A program made the translations under genes and the position numbers. Shown piece after piece: positions 47,840 to 59,460 of a stretch of DNA of 64,000 nucleotides. Source of the DNA: Anaeramoeba flamelloides (lineage: Eukaryota; Metamonada; Anaeramoebidae); the NCBI GenBank assembly GCA_027625915.1, contig JANTQA010000036.1, positions 4,707,501-4,771,500 on the forward strand, read 5' to 3'. The notes under the pieces were generated by a model. The model saw only the letters and a list, made by a program, of their open reading frames with translations, was not told where the DNA came from and made no database searches. Positions within the stretch are counted from its first letter, which is position 1; every line of letters begins with the position of its first letter.

Positions 47840-49098
47840 ATAATACAATAAATAACTCCCTCTTTTGTTTATATTCCCCAACTGGGATGCTTTTATATAT
47901 TTTACCCCAATAGACAAAAATAAATTATTTTTAAATTTTTTTTTTTATTTTATTGTTTTTTTTTCAAAACGAAAACGTCAAATCATAAAAAGTTAAGAGT
48001 TTTTTTTGAAAATGTTTGTAAACAACGTTTTTTTTTGCATATAAAATTATTTTTTTGAAGAGAAAAGGTTTTTTTTTTTTTTTTGATTTTGTCATTTGTA
48101 ATTTATCCCTTTTGATTAAAACCGTTTTGGAAAAAAAGTGAATCACAATTTTTAATTGGGAACATTACTGAAAATTCAAAGTAAGATCAATGACAAAAAG
48201 AATAAATAATTAAATAAAGACAAAATGAAGTATTCGTCACAATAAAAGACTTTGTAATACTATCTTTTGTCAGGAGGTTTACTTTGATTACTCAATTATC
48301 AAAATTTGTTCAAAAAATTGACTATTTGCAAGATCTCCAAAACCACACCCACAACTTCTAATCATATTTCATTAATAAAGTAGATTTAATCTGTATTTGT
48401 TGGGTTGATTGAAAATAATATAATGTGTTCTTCTTTGATGTGAATTTGTTTCTTCTTTAGTTTCGATCTTACTTTTGGTTTTCCATTAAAGTTCCCAATT
48501 AAAAATCTTGTTGATCTTTTTTTCTCTGTTTAACAAGTTTTACCGAAGGTTAATGTTTACTTTATACTTGTAATTTTTAAGTTGCCACTCATTTCTTTTT
48601 GGATCTCGTCATGCACAGAGTGAACAAACAAGAATTGAAAACTCGAATTATCCCTCAAATAAACAATCATAACTTTAATTTTTTTTTTAATTTGTTTTTA
48701 TTTTTTTTTAATCTTGAATGGAAAAGAACTCAAATTGGAAATTTCAGCTTGTTGGACACAATCAAAACCAACTTTGACAATTTAACAATAACTAAGAATG
48801 TGTTGATTCATTTTTCAGTTTTTATTGCCCAAAAGTAACCCTAAAAATTACTGCCACCCTCCAAACACTAGAAATTTCAAAATAACATGATATTCAATTT
48901 CTCTCTTCTCAAAAAATATCGAGAAAATTTGGAAATAAAGTAATATTTTACAGATAATTATTTAGATTATCAAGTAATCATCAACAGTTTGAATTGGAGT
49001 ATTGGTGGGTTATCCTAAATCAAGACATTATAAATCTTTAGGTAAAACAGAAATGAAAAAATCGGAAAAATTTATTGAAAAAAGATTACAAATCAATA
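47840..49098. other. spacer with one doubtful short frame
   Basis: A frame at 48599-48838 contains VNKQELKTRIIPQINNH and, after an F-rich stretch from a T-run, NLEWKRTQIGNFSLLDTIKT. The two halves have coding-like texture, so this could be a small spliced gene or a remnant, but no family is recognisable. The rest is AT-rich spacer. Confidence 0.3.
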
Positions 49099-49714
49099 CT
49101 AATAGAATCCAATTCAAAAATGAAAATTTTTAGTATTGCTGTTTTCGAAAAGTGTGTACCAAAAGTTTTATTAAGTGTTGACTGAACCGATTAAAACAGA
49201 CGAATTAGACAGTTTTAAGCCCTACTTATAAAACTTCGAGTACACACTTTTTTAAAACAGCTGAACACATCCCAAAATATTTTACTGTTGTTAAGTGGAA
49301 AGAAATTCCCAAGATCTTTACAACATCGTTTAGATTTGATATTTTTAGACAACAAATTAAACTTCCATAGTTAACTCTAAGACAAAATTTTTACTCTGTT
49401 TATTTGATTAAAGTGTAATACTGATAAATTGTAATTTATGTATGTAAATTTAAACTTGATTTTCCTTTTTGAAATTTTTTATGCTAAGCTTTGAATAAAG
49501 CATTTTATGAAGTCAAGTGTTAAGAAACTCTGTAATATTCGTTGTTCTTCAAAATATTCTTTATCAGTGATTGTTTGATAAGAAAAAGTTCAAAGATTTA
49601 TAAAAATAAAAAGTGAACTAAAAATTTTTTGAAATATATTAGAATTTATTAGAAATTAATATTAATTTTGGAATTTAAAATAAAAATTTTCATTTATTAA
49701 CTGGAAAATAACAG
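49099..49714. mobile_element. TIR element family F, copy 3, interrupted
   Basis: The left end begins CTAATAGAATCCAATTCAAA and the right end, inverted, begins CTGTTATTTTCCAGTTAATA. The interior shares AGATTTGATATTTTTAGAC and AACAAATTAAACTTCC with copy 1. It is longer than the 255-bp copies because a small hairpin element (49139-49260) and about 200 bp of unrelated sequence (roughly 49445-49655) have been added. Confidence 0.6.
49139..49260. mobile_element. small hairpin element (family G) nested in family F
   Basis: The 122-bp insert has arms CTGTTTTCGAAAAGTGTGTA and, inverted, CTGTTTTAAAAAAGTGTGTA, each followed by a stretch ending AGTTTTATAAG-like. It interrupts the left end of family F copy 3, so it is the younger insertion. 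Confidence 0.65.
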
Positions 49715-52700
49715 TTTTTATTATTAGGTTTTTATACATACAATTTCACCTGTTTATAATATTTGTCTCTATTTTAATTTGTGAAAGCTGTTTGGTGATT
49801 TTGGATTTAGATTAAAAATGATAGAGAAACTGGTGAAAAATTAAAATCCAATTTATCAAAATGAACCCTTAGATATTTTTTAAATTTATTAGAATACATC
49901 TTTTGTGATAATTTCTTTCATTATATATTTATAACAAAAGAGTTTTATTTTTTTATTTTGGATCTTTTGTTAGAAAAAATTTTGTTTTTAAAAAATTAGA
50001 TTCAACTTGGATAACTTGATTTAATAGAAAACCAAAAATTAATCCCTTATTGTGAGATACAATTTAAATAATCAAACACTCACCATAAATTAAAATCAAT
50101 TAAAGTTCATCTTTTCCACCCATACGTACTTTTGTATTAAAGTTTAATTTTATTGTTATTTTCACTTCTTAAAAAGAAATTTCATTCTCATGAAATTGGT
50201 TTCAAAAAAATTACATATTACAAGTTAAAATCAACAGAAAAAAAAAATTATCAAAAAGAATATTAACCTCAAATTTTTACAAATATAAATTGCTTTGTGT
50301 TATTTTCAAATCACAATTTTGAATTCTAAAACATTTCAAACTTGTAAAAATTATCGTAAAAAAAGATTTAGAACAGCTGCTGGGATTTTGTTTTGTGTTT
50401 TATGATTTAAAATTGTAAAAAAGAATATTTAAAATCACCATTTACGGAGGATCATAAAAGGTAGAAATTGAGAGAATTGTGGGAAATTTTGTCCTTTTTT
50501 GAAAAAAAAAAAATCCCAGTACATGAATTTGGATTAAATTATAAACTTCTCTTAATCTTGTTTTTATATAATAACTTTGTTACAGTCAAAGGTAACGATA
50601 TTTTTTTTTTCAAATATCAATTATTTTTGATAATTAATCTTAAAGAACAAATAAAAAAACAAGTAGAATAATAAACGCGAAATGATTTTTAATATATACA
50701 CCGAAATTAAAACTAATAAATCAATAAATTTTCTTGAGAAATGAAAAACTGTTATTCTTTGCGCCCTATTTAGAGAAAAAAAAACAACGGTTATTTTGAT
50801 CTGAAATTGAAATTCTAAATATAATTTCAATATAAATAAAAATAATATGATTTCTCGACAATAATTTCCACTTAATCTATAACCTTAAAACAACATATTT
50901 TTACCAAGCGACTTAAGATCCCGCAATCAAAAAAAAAATTGAAAAAAGAATTACTTTTAAAATAAAATACAAAATAAAAAAATACAAATTTGAGAAAAAA
51001 TGTTTTCAATTATGAAATTTCCAAAAGTGTTTTTTTTCTACTAATATTCCTTCAAACACATGTTATTCGCCCATTAAAACAGTACCCATATAACTGGGAA
51101 ATGGTTACAAAAATTCTGTTTTGACGATAAAATGTTACCCTTCAAAAGAATAATTTAATAAAAATGATTTTAATTTTAATTTAATTTATAGGTAATAGAT
51201 TGTTGTTTTTAGTAATTTATCCTGACCAATTTAAATATTTCAGATTTTTTTCATTCGTTCATTTATTTTGGGTTAAAATTGATAAATTTAGACTATTTAG
51301 ACAATTTCCCACCCAAAAAATATTCTCTACTGGGAAATTTCTATATTTATCAGTGAAAGAGGGATATTTTATTGATTTCCACCCACTATTTCATGTTGAT
51401 TGTATAAATTGAATTTGAGGTGTTTTTAAATCTTATGATATTTCATATTTAGAACTTGTTCGAAAAAATGTAAAAAAAGGACTTTTTTATTTAATATTAC
51501 TATTCAATGTTTATTCAATTGTCCAAGATCCAGATCATAAAACCAAGTTGTGAAAAAAAAAAAAAAAAAGGGCAAGGGAATTAAAAGAAATATTCTTTTG
51601 TTAATTGAAATGGGGTGAAAGACTGTTTAAAGGACTATTTTTTGTGAAACTTGTTAGTAAATATGGAAGAATTAAAAAATAGAGTTTTCATGTTTATCGT
51701 GTAGAGCCATATGTTTAAAATATTTAATCTGTTAAGGAAATAAATACATTTAACAAATTTTAAGTCTTATAGTTTATCTGAAACTAAATTATTCAATTGA
51801 TTTCTTTAACCAAATAAATTAATATTAGAAAAAATATGGAAGTGGAAAAATATCCAAGTAAACTTGATTTACACACCAATTGTAAAAATTGAAAATCAGA
51901 ACCTAGAAAAAATTGATGTACAAAACAATAAATTTATTTCATTTATTTTTTGATATTATCTAGAAATTTTGATACAATTACTTCTTATTCGCTTGGTTTG
52001 ATTTTTAATTTTTCATGCAAATACTTTAATTTACAAAATTTTTGAGAAAAAAAAACAACTTCTCATTTTAAAGGAATTTCCAAAATGGATTCGAAGTACA
52101 CTATGGTCATTTAATTTGTCTAATTTTGATTTTGGTTCAGATAAATAGGATATTTTTTGAATTTTCATTCAAAAATAAATAGTTTATTAGGTGTGTTTAT
52201 ATACTTTGCTATTTATTAATTTTTGATTAAAATGTTAAAACTCAAAACAATTCTGATAAGTGATTTTAATTTTTTATCATTTTTTCCATTTTTTTTTTGG
52301 GGCGTATCTTTTGTATCATTTTTTGTATTTTGAGAATTCAATCTATTTACTTTAATTTTTATGGTAATATTCTTTATTTTTGATAAGTTTGATAAAAATA
52401 TTTGCAAAAGGATTTTTGAAAATAGATTTGTAAACAAATGTGTTTAAAAATAATAAAAAAAAGTTGAGGGTGGCACAGGTTTATTCTTTTTTTGGATTTA
52501 TACAAATTAAATAAATTAAGATAATAAATCTTCAAATCTATATATTGGTCATTTTTTTTTTCTTTTTTTTTTTTTCATTCTTGATTTCAACCAATTTATC
52601 TGGGTAAGTGATATATCTTTTTAGGTTATCAAAAATTAAAAAAATTGTTTAAAAAATTGTAATTTATCAAGTCTATTTTTTTTGGTGTTAATACCATGAT

Positions 52701-53754
52701 TAATTCCAAGTATATCCCATAAAGCATTTCTTGATCCAAAATATAATTTAATAAAACCAAAAATTTAAAATAATAAATTCTTGAAAAAATTTGAAGATCC
52801 AATTATAGTTTACTTTGATTCTCATCACAAATAGTGTGATGGGTATCATTTTGATTTTAGATCTTGAATATTGTTTGTATCTAAAACAATATTTTTTTGG
52901 TATGGTTGTTGTAATTATTTTTTTATAAAAAGGTGTAAAATCTACTGACTTTCTTAAGTGGGGGTTGAAGTGGGAAAATGTAGCACTTCGAATTCAAAGG
53001 GTATCTAGAAATAATTATAAAGGTGTTAAGTTTTATAAAGATAAAAGAGTAGAAAAGTTTATTATTTTGCCTTTTCAATTTGATGGGAATTAGGAACAAC
53101 AGTAATATTTTTGGAGTACACAAAACATTCTCTTTATGGATTTTCGAGAATCTCAAAAATTTTAAATTTCGAATCATGGTATTAAAATGGTACCAATGGG
53201 GTCTTTTTTTATCATGCATTTTCCACATATTAAAGTCCTTTTTAGAATATTTTTTCAAAAACATTAAAAAATCTTTTATTCTAATGCTAAGTAATTAAAC
53301 AAAGATCTAGTTATTTTAGTAACAAAGCCTGACTGAAAAAAAAAAAGATTCTCAAGATAAATTTTCAAAGTAAAATGATTTTCTTATCCAGAACAAGCAT
53401 AAAAACGTAATCATTGAAGAAAAGATGATGAAAACTAATTCCCAAATAGAAAAACCTCACATATTTATTTTTTTTTTGAGAAGAATTAAATTTTTTTGAT
53501 ATAAATATAAAGAATCTATTAATTAATTTACTGATTTTGAAAATGTATGATTTTCTCAAAAACCAAATTTAAACAAGAAATAAGTTGAGACTAATCATTG
53601 AAATTAAAAAAAGAATAATTTGAGGTTTTTTTTCGAAAATGAATCAAAATGTTAACTCAAAATATTTATAACCAAAGATTGTATTTTGTAAACAAAATAA
53701 AATTTACTGAAGAATTGTTTTTTTTATTAAAATGAAAAATTGTGAACAACAAAA

Positions 53755-53785
<31 letters not shown>

Positions 53786-54080
53786 GTAATTTTTGTGTGT
53801 CTCAGCTACTGAAAAATTCCAATCGAGAACACAAAAAGGATAAAAAAAATCCTTGATTTTATTTATTATTTTACTTTTTTTTTCTTGGTTTGGTTCAAAA
53901 ATAAAAAAAGAATTTGAAAAAAAAAATAAAAAATAGAGATAGATGAATAATAGATCAAAATTATTAATCTTTTTCTTTGTGATAAAAATTGAGAAATTGG
54001 AAAAGTTAAAAATAATAAAATCAATTATAAAAAGGCAAAAAAAAAAAAAGACAGATCATCAATGGATCTCCGTCTTAAAT
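49715..54080. other. long AT-rich spacer
   Basis: Contains the dispersed repeat at 50765-51175 and a TA microsatellite at about 53754-53778. Open frames at 50468-50671, 51200-51412 and 52923-53298 (both strands) have no recognisable domains. The segment 52960-53100 reads WGLKWENVALRIQRVSRNNY on the plus strand and may be a gene remnant. Confidence 0.4.
50765..51175 (+). repeat. dispersed repeat, copy 2
   Basis: Collinear with 36690-37075 (see that entry for shared blocks). It is diverged, non-coding and lacks definable termini. Confidence 0.5.
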
Positions 54081-55104
54081 TTAAAATTCAATATCGAGAT
54101 CAATTTCTTCGTCATAACCACCACCTTCTTCTTGTTTGTCTGTAGATTGCATGATTCTTACTTTGTGTTCAGCTTCCTTTAATTCTTGATCTGTTGTTTT
54201 GAGTTCTTGTTCTAATTTGATTGCAAGTTGTTCTTGTTCTTCTCCTTCTTGTTTAAGGTTTTCGAGTTCTTCGTTTTTGGTTTTCGATTCAGTTTCGGAG
54301 TTTTCGACGCTTTTTTTTAAATCTTCGTTTTCTTGTTTTTTTTCGTTCAATGTGTTTTTTTTGGCTTCAATTTCGACACCAATATTTTTGACGATGGTTT
54401 CTTCATCAATTACATGCTTTTGGAGTTTACGTACTTTGCCTCTTCCTTCACCAGTTTCTTGTGCAACGGACCCTTCGTTTTCTTCGAGTTGTTCAAGTTT
54501 TTCTTCATTTGTTTTTGCAAGAAGATTAAGATTATCAACTAATTAATACGGAGCAAAAGATTTGGGATTTATTTATAGTGAGAATTTAGAAAAGTACATC
54601 AAAAAAAAAAAAAAAAAAGATTATGGAATAAATATTTTGGAACAATAAAGAAAAAAAGAGGAAGAACACAAAAAAAATAGATATAAAAATTAAAAACAAA
54701 AGAGAAATTGGTTTTAGAATGAAGTTACCTTTCTCTGTAAGTTCACTGATTGTCTTATTTTGGTTATTAAGATTAGATGTGTGTTCTTCGAGTCTTTTTT
54801 TGGTAAGGATTGTTCTTCTTTTGATTTCATCAAAACGAGAGATACCTTCTTTCATTTCTTTTTGTTTTTCTTGTAAGGTTTCAAGTTCTTGCTCAAGTTC
54901 TTCCTTTTCTTTAACTTCCTTTTCTTGTTTTTCTTTTAATTCATTATGTTTTTTTTCAAGTTCGACATGTCTTTTTTTAATTTCTTTTGCTTTCAAAATT
55001 ACATCAGCAGCCTTTTTAGCTTTCATGGTGACTTGTCTAAGTTTGGTTCTTAAGACTTCGATCTGGGTTTGAAGTTGGTTAATTTTAACTTTGTCTTCTG
55101 TCAT
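54081..55104 (-). CDS. coiled-coil protein of tropomyosin-like length (277 aa)
   Basis: Exon 1 (55104-54729) and exon 2 (54538-54081) join in phase across a 190-bp intron (GTAACT...TTAG). Nearly all residues are Glu, Lys, Leu, Gln or Asn in heptad-like order, from INQLQTQIEVLRTKLRQVTM through ELEKKHNELKEKQEKE to LAIKLEQELKTTDQELKEAE. One long parallel coiled coil is predicted, briefly interrupted near the QETGEGRGKVRK segment. The C-terminus is acidic (GGGYDEEIDLDIEF). Length and continuity resemble tropomyosins, but I see no specific tropomyosin signature, so a structural or scaffold role is only inferred. Confidence 0.8.
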
Positions 55105-56731
55105 TTTTAAAAAGATCTTTTTAATGGAAAAAAAAAAAATTTAAAAAAAATAAATAAAAAAAAAATATGAAAACAGTAAAAAAGGAGAAAAAGTAAATGA
55201 GTGGTGTTTTAGTTTAAGGCCGAGAGAAAAAATAATTGGCTTTTTGGGAAAAATACAGAAGAAAAAAAAAAATGACAAAAAATATCTTTTAAAAAATTAC
55301 AAAAAGAAAAAAAAATCAAAAAGAAAAGGTGATAAAATAATTTTTTTTTTTTTAAAAAAGAGAAAAAAAAGATGTTGTGTTTAAAGCAACAAAAATAATC
55401 AAGTGATGCTAATTTAAAACAAGTATTGAAAAAGAAGGTTTGTCAAATCGTTCAAAAAAAAAAATTAAAAAAGAAAAAAAGATTTACTTTGTATTTATTA
55501 CTATTAGAAAAAAATGAAAACTATTTCCAAAAACATTTCTTCCCCATACAAAAAATTTGGTTATACTCCACCCACATGAATGGTGTTATACACCTTAAGG
55601 CATTTGTAAAATTTCGTGTGACTTTGTTTTTTCAAAAAAACTGTACTTCACAAATTTGTTTCAATGATTTTTTATGAATAGCCACATCTAAGTTTTTGAG
55701 AATTTGTGATTGAAGTTTGGAACTTAAAATTGTATAAAGTAATTTTGAAAGTATTTCTTTGTGGATTAAAACACAATCCTTTTCTTGTGATATTTTTTCA
55801 TTCAAGAAATACCATTAAAAGTTTTTTATTCATCTTATAAAGCTTATTATCTTTTAAATTTCATGCATTTTTCAGAAGAAGACAAACAAATACAAATTGA
55901 AAAAATTTGAGAGTAAATTGGTTTTGTTATCATCCAAATTATAAAGTCTCTCAATTATTTTAAGAATATGAAAATCATAGACTGTTTTTTTCTTTATCAA
56001 TCAATTCTTTATTGTTTATTTTTTAAATTGAAATTTAAAAATTGTGTCCATCTAATATCCAACATTTATATTCATAATAACTGAATATTATTTAATTGTG
56101 AATTAATAAAGTTCTATTTGAATTTGTTAGGTTTGGAATTAATATGATATTGGGTTGTTAGAATCAAAATATACAAATTTTTATAATCATTATTTTTAAA
56201 AAAGATTATTGTACTTAAAATTTCACTTTTTTAATTTTTTACTTTTTAAAAACTTCAATTAGAATAAACAACACTGACAATTTATATTTTTTTGATCAAA
56301 AATTATTTCTAAAAGATATCATACCGTTTAAGTTGAAAAATCCTATTTTCCAGTAATAGATCATTTTTCACTTTAATAGCAAATAATTTGAATAATTTTT
56401 TTTCTTAGTTAGTATCATTTTAATACGATCTTTTAAAAGTATTTTAAATTTAATAAATACAATGGAAACAATAAATCAATTTTTCAACTATTAAGGAATC
56501 ATTTATTTTTTTTTGATTTTTTTCTTATGCTATCAAGAATTGAAAATTATAGATAAAAATCTAAGATTGTGCTCGATTCTTTTATATTCTGGAAAACCCA
56601 CGGTAATTCTGAGATTTTCTTATATTAGAAAGAATCAACCAAAATCAATAGATTTTAACTCTCTTCTTTTGAATCTTGGAAAACCTAGGCAACAAAATAG
56701 TTATTGCCAATCATTTTTCAGAAATCAGTTC

Positions 56732-56910
56732 CAATTTTCTACACAAACTTACCAAGTAATTAAAGGCGCACAAAAAATCTCAAATTAAGAAATATAATTC
56801 AAATTATAAAAAAATACTTTTAAAAAAAAATTCCAAAAAATGTCTCTTAATTTGAGATTTTTTTATGAAGTAAATCCCATTCAACGTTTTTGTTATAAAC
56901 ACAGAACTAA
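56732..56910. mobile_element. degraded family B element
   Basis: The inner hairpin AAAATCTCAAATTAAG / CTTAATTTGAGATTTT (about 56775-56865) and a worn left arm (CAGTTCCAATTTTC, then ACACAAACTT) match 4085-4281. The right outer arm is barely recognisable. It is older than the 4085 copy. Confidence 0.5.
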
Positions 56911-57645
56911 CCAAACCATTATTTATATCACAAATTTTGTTTTAGAGAAGAGAATTGAACTTTTTTTAACATTGGTTCTGTCTATTTATTATTGACCATA
57001 TTATATATCGATTAATAAGGAATTTGATTTCTTCTGTAAATATAATACCAATAACATTTTTTTTTTTTTTATTAATTCAATAAATTCCTTTCAATTCTTA
57101 ATGATCCAAATTTATAATGATTGATATAATAATAAAACAACCTTTTGTTGTTATCTTAACCAAAAATCTAAAAAAATTTCGAGATAATTCTTTTGAATTT
57201 TCAGGATAAAAACGTATCCTTCTTTTCATCTTTTAAAATAATAATGTATTAATTTGAAACATATTTAAAAAGTTTATGAAAACACTAATAAAAAAAATTT
57301 TCTAATTATTCACATATAATAAAATCTAAAATTAAGCATTTTAAATCATTTCTCCATATTTGAAATTTGTTCTTTTGCATTTTTTTTTAAACACACATGT
57401 TTTTTTATTATTCTTAGAAATATGTAGAATATTGCAATTTATCAAACACATTTCAATTCTAAACACATTTGAAAAACGTCCAATTAGATTAAAGTGTATA
57501 TTTTTATACACCTATTTCAGCCTTCAAGTAACAAAAAATCGACGAAATTCTACGAATAAAAAAAATTCAAAATAAAAGAATACACTTTAAATGAAGTAAA
57601 ATAGATTACTAAAAAAGAAATTTCAAATAATTTTCCTTCAATTTG

Positions 57646-57702
57646 TGATTTTTTTGCCTTAAACCACTCAGCAAGTTTGTACCTTAAAAGTGAAAATGAC
57701 TG
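57646..57702. mobile_element. solitary right end of a family B element
   Basis: AGTTTGTACCTTAAAAGTGA and AATGACTG followed by TA match the right arm of 4085-4281. No left arm is found nearby, so this is a fragment. Confidence 0.55.
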
Positions 57703-57743
57703 TATAAAAAAAAAATAAATCAAAATAACATTAAAAGATCAAA

Positions 57744-57968
57744 ATAAACCAAATTTCAAAATTAGGGGAACCCTTTTTCTGATTTTTTTTTCAATTTTCA
57801 TTTTTATTTCAAAAATTAAAATTATTATAATATATTTTTATAATTAATAGATGTTAGTAATTATCTGGAGCCACTTCAGTAAAATAGATTATTTTTATTA
57901 AAAAAAAAACAATTAAACAAATTTTTTTCTTATGAAAAATCTGCCCCTATTTTTGAAATTTGGCTTAT
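57744..57968 (+). mobile_element. TIR element family D, copy 3
   Basis: Left end AACCAAATTTCAAAATTAGG. Right end, inverted, AAGCCAAATTTCAAAAATAG then GGGCAGATTTTTCAT. Collinear with 26637-26872, including CACTTYAGTAAAA and AACAATTAAA-AAATTTTT blocks. No ORF. Confidence 0.6.
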
Positions 57969-58726
57969 ATGTATACAATTTTATTTGTGGTAGAACAAAA
58001 AAAAAAATAAATCTTAATATGTTCAAATTTAACACACAATTCTAACAAATCAAAGGTAAGACATATTAACCAATTTTATTTATGATTTTCTATTTAATAA
58101 AACTTAATTTAACCCAATGCCGAACATTTTTTTTTTAAAAAAAACAATCTAATCTCATAAAATATATTGCTGAATTGGAAAAATGAAATGAAAACACAAA
58201 GAAAAAAAAAAATGGTAAAAAATACTCAGTAAAACCAAAAACATTACCAAATTTCAAGAAAATGAATTATAATGATTCTACAAATTCTTTTAATTATGTA
58301 CAAAAGTTTGAAATTTAGTTTAGTTTAAAAGGTCAGATTCCAAATATTTGTTTTTTAATTATTTAATTTATTATTGATATACATATACATACATACATAC
58401 ATATGAACAATTCGCATTTAAATAAATAGTTTTTTAAACTATTCAAAAATTTTAATTCTTTTTCAATACCAAACCATTAAGGAAATTAATATAAAAGATT
58501 TAAAACTTATCTGTGAAAAAAAAAAAAAAAAAAAATTAAGTTTTTCAATCGATAGGGTATTTAAGCATTTCTTAAGAATTTATTATATAAACTAAATTTC
58601 ATAATAAATGGCCCACCTTACATTTGAATAATGAATTGCTTTTGTATCGTTTTGAAGTTTTTCCTCTAACTATGAAAAGTTTGCAAATAAATCATTTTTT
58701 CTCTTTTTTATTTTTTCAACATTGTT

Positions 58727-58909
58727 TTGTTAAAATGGAAAATGAAAATGAAAAATTTGAAAGAAGTAACAGATGAATTAATGCAAAATTTGGTTTCAAA
58801 TATGAAAAAGAGATTAGATTTAGTTATTCAAATGGAAGGAGAATTGATAAATGGGTTTTTTTCCTTATTTAAATTGTCTATTTTTCATGTAATGCTTCAT
58901 TCAAAATAA
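58727..58909 (+). other. short open frame, doubtful
   Basis: Sixty residues containing NLKEVTDELMQNLVSNMKKR then LDLVIQMEGELINGF, a plausible amphipathic helix. It lacks a canonical ATG at its far 5' end (internal ATGs exist) and ends in spacer-like residues. It could be one exon of a small gene. No family recognised. Confidence 0.25.
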
Positions 58910-59460
58910 ATGGCCCAATTTTTTTTAATAGTTTTTTTTATTTTTCTTTCTTTTATTTTTAGACAAAAAATAAATATCTCTTGAGTATAGTATTGAATAT
59001 TAGAATCTAAATTTTTATATTATAATAGATAACTTCAATTATTAAAAATATTTTTCTTTAAAATTTGATTTTTAATGGGCCAATTATTATGAAAGATAGT
59101 TTACAAGATTTCTATTGAATCCAATTTTTTTTTGAAAAGGGATGCATTCGAATTAGATCTCATCTACAACACCCAACAAACATAAATAAAAAAAAAAAAA
59201 AAAAAATTCAATATTAAAAGGAAAATATAAAAGGATCTTAACTTTTTATTCGATCAAATATTAAAATAATAAAAATATTTTATTACTAATATAATAATAA
59301 TATCTTATAAAATGAAGTTCCCATTCAAAAAAAATTTTTCCATTAATATTTTGCTCAATAATTTTTGTTAACTTTTTATAATTTTTGTTTTCAAAAATGG
59401 AAAAAGGACAATTGGGAATGGAAAAAAGAAAAACAATAAAACAAATTAATTATCATTTCC

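Larger units (their letters stand above)
55105..59460. other. long AT-rich spacer with worn repeats
   Basis: Holds family B and D copies listed separately, a repeat-like block near 56575, an ACAT microsatellite at about 58385-58404 and many homopolymers. The region 55100-55400 is the promoter side of the coiled-coil gene. Region 59200-59460 is the 3' flank of the amylase gene. Confidence 0.45.

Noticed and set aside
52923-53298. Frames on both strands (113 and 72 aa)
   Set aside because: Some protein-like texture, but no motif, no clear start and no splice model. Left as spacer with a note.
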